Below the pieces are notes generated by a model, which made no database searches, was not told the DNA's origin, and saw nothing but the letters and a program-made list of their open reading frames with translations. A DNA stretch of 6,301 bases from Pyrinomonadaceae bacterium (lineage in GTDB: Bacteria > Acidobacteriota > Blastocatellia > Pyrinomonadales > Pyrinomonadaceae): positions 1 to 6,301 of the forward strand of contig JACCRA010000259.1 in assembly GCA_013813825.1 (NCBI GenBank). The letters are read 5' to 3'. The position numbers and the translations under genes are program-made. Positions 6,205 to 6,301 of this stretch are shown here, one piece after another (position 1 is the stretch's first letter; every line of letters begins with the position of its first letter).

Positions 6205-6301
6205 GCCGCGAGAGCAAGGCAGGAAAATAAATGATCCAGTACCTTGCCGGGAATTAGCACACACTCCGCCTGTCGAGCAGAGTTCACTAAATACCGGGAC
6301 C
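6205..6301. other. Right-edge region without a recognised gene
   Basis: These 97 bases follow the hypothetical gene. The only open frame starting here that I noticed is eight codons from ATG 6231. A 6-bp inverted repeat (GCAAGG 6214-6219, CCTTGC 6242-6247) has a 22-base loop and no T run, so it is not called a terminator. Confidence 0.4.

Noticed and set aside
6214..6247. Possible terminator after the unknown gene
   Set aside because: It has only a 6-bp stem with a 22-base loop and no T run.
6231..6257. Eight-codon open frame with an AGGA upstream
   Set aside because: It is too short and has no supporting context.
6285..6301. ACTAAATACCGGGACC at the right edge as an IS or REP arm
   Set aside because: The sequence ends before any complementary arm could be seen, so this cannot be tested within the window.

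Overview
The window looks like a piece of a GC-rich diderm chromosome. Two minus-strand housekeeping-type genes fill most of it, and a short, compositionally different accessory stretch lies on the right. A very long AsmA/TamB-type envelope protein implies an outer membrane. Its N-terminal region resembles, from memory, proteins of Acidobacteriota (Blastocatellia-like). That placement is an inference and rests on no marker gene.

Left half (1-3438, minus strand): a single reading frame stays open from an ATG at 3438 to the left edge, 1146 codons without a stop. It encodes a cytoplasmic tail, one transmembrane anchor and a long periplasmic beta-rich region typical of TamB/AsmA-like proteins. 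The C-terminus lies outside the window. Long plus-strand open frames opposite it are shadows of GC-rich coding.

Middle (3558-4733, minus strand): a RibBA-type riboflavin gene follows upstream. Its DHBP synthase half is well preserved. Its GTP cyclohydrolase II half has lost all three zinc cysteines and other key residues, so it is better described as RibB fused to a degenerate RibA-like domain (RibBX-like). An inverted repeat followed by a T run on the transcript strand overlaps its stop codon and probably acts as a terminator.

Divergent intergenic region (4734-5141): it contains an inverted repeat built of CACGAA/TTCGTG hexamers at roughly helical spacing, then a separate perfect 8-bp hairpin. 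No FMN riboswitch was recognised.

Right part (5142-6204, plus strand): a tightly coupled mazEF-type toxin-antitoxin pair. The antitoxin combines a non-AbrB-like N-terminus with a classic MazE C-terminal toxin-binding tail. After a 70-bp gap holding three GTTRRRY (integron R'-like) boxes comes an AT-richer gene of unknown function. These three genes look like an acquired module next to the conserved genes. No clear further gene is seen in the last 97 bases.
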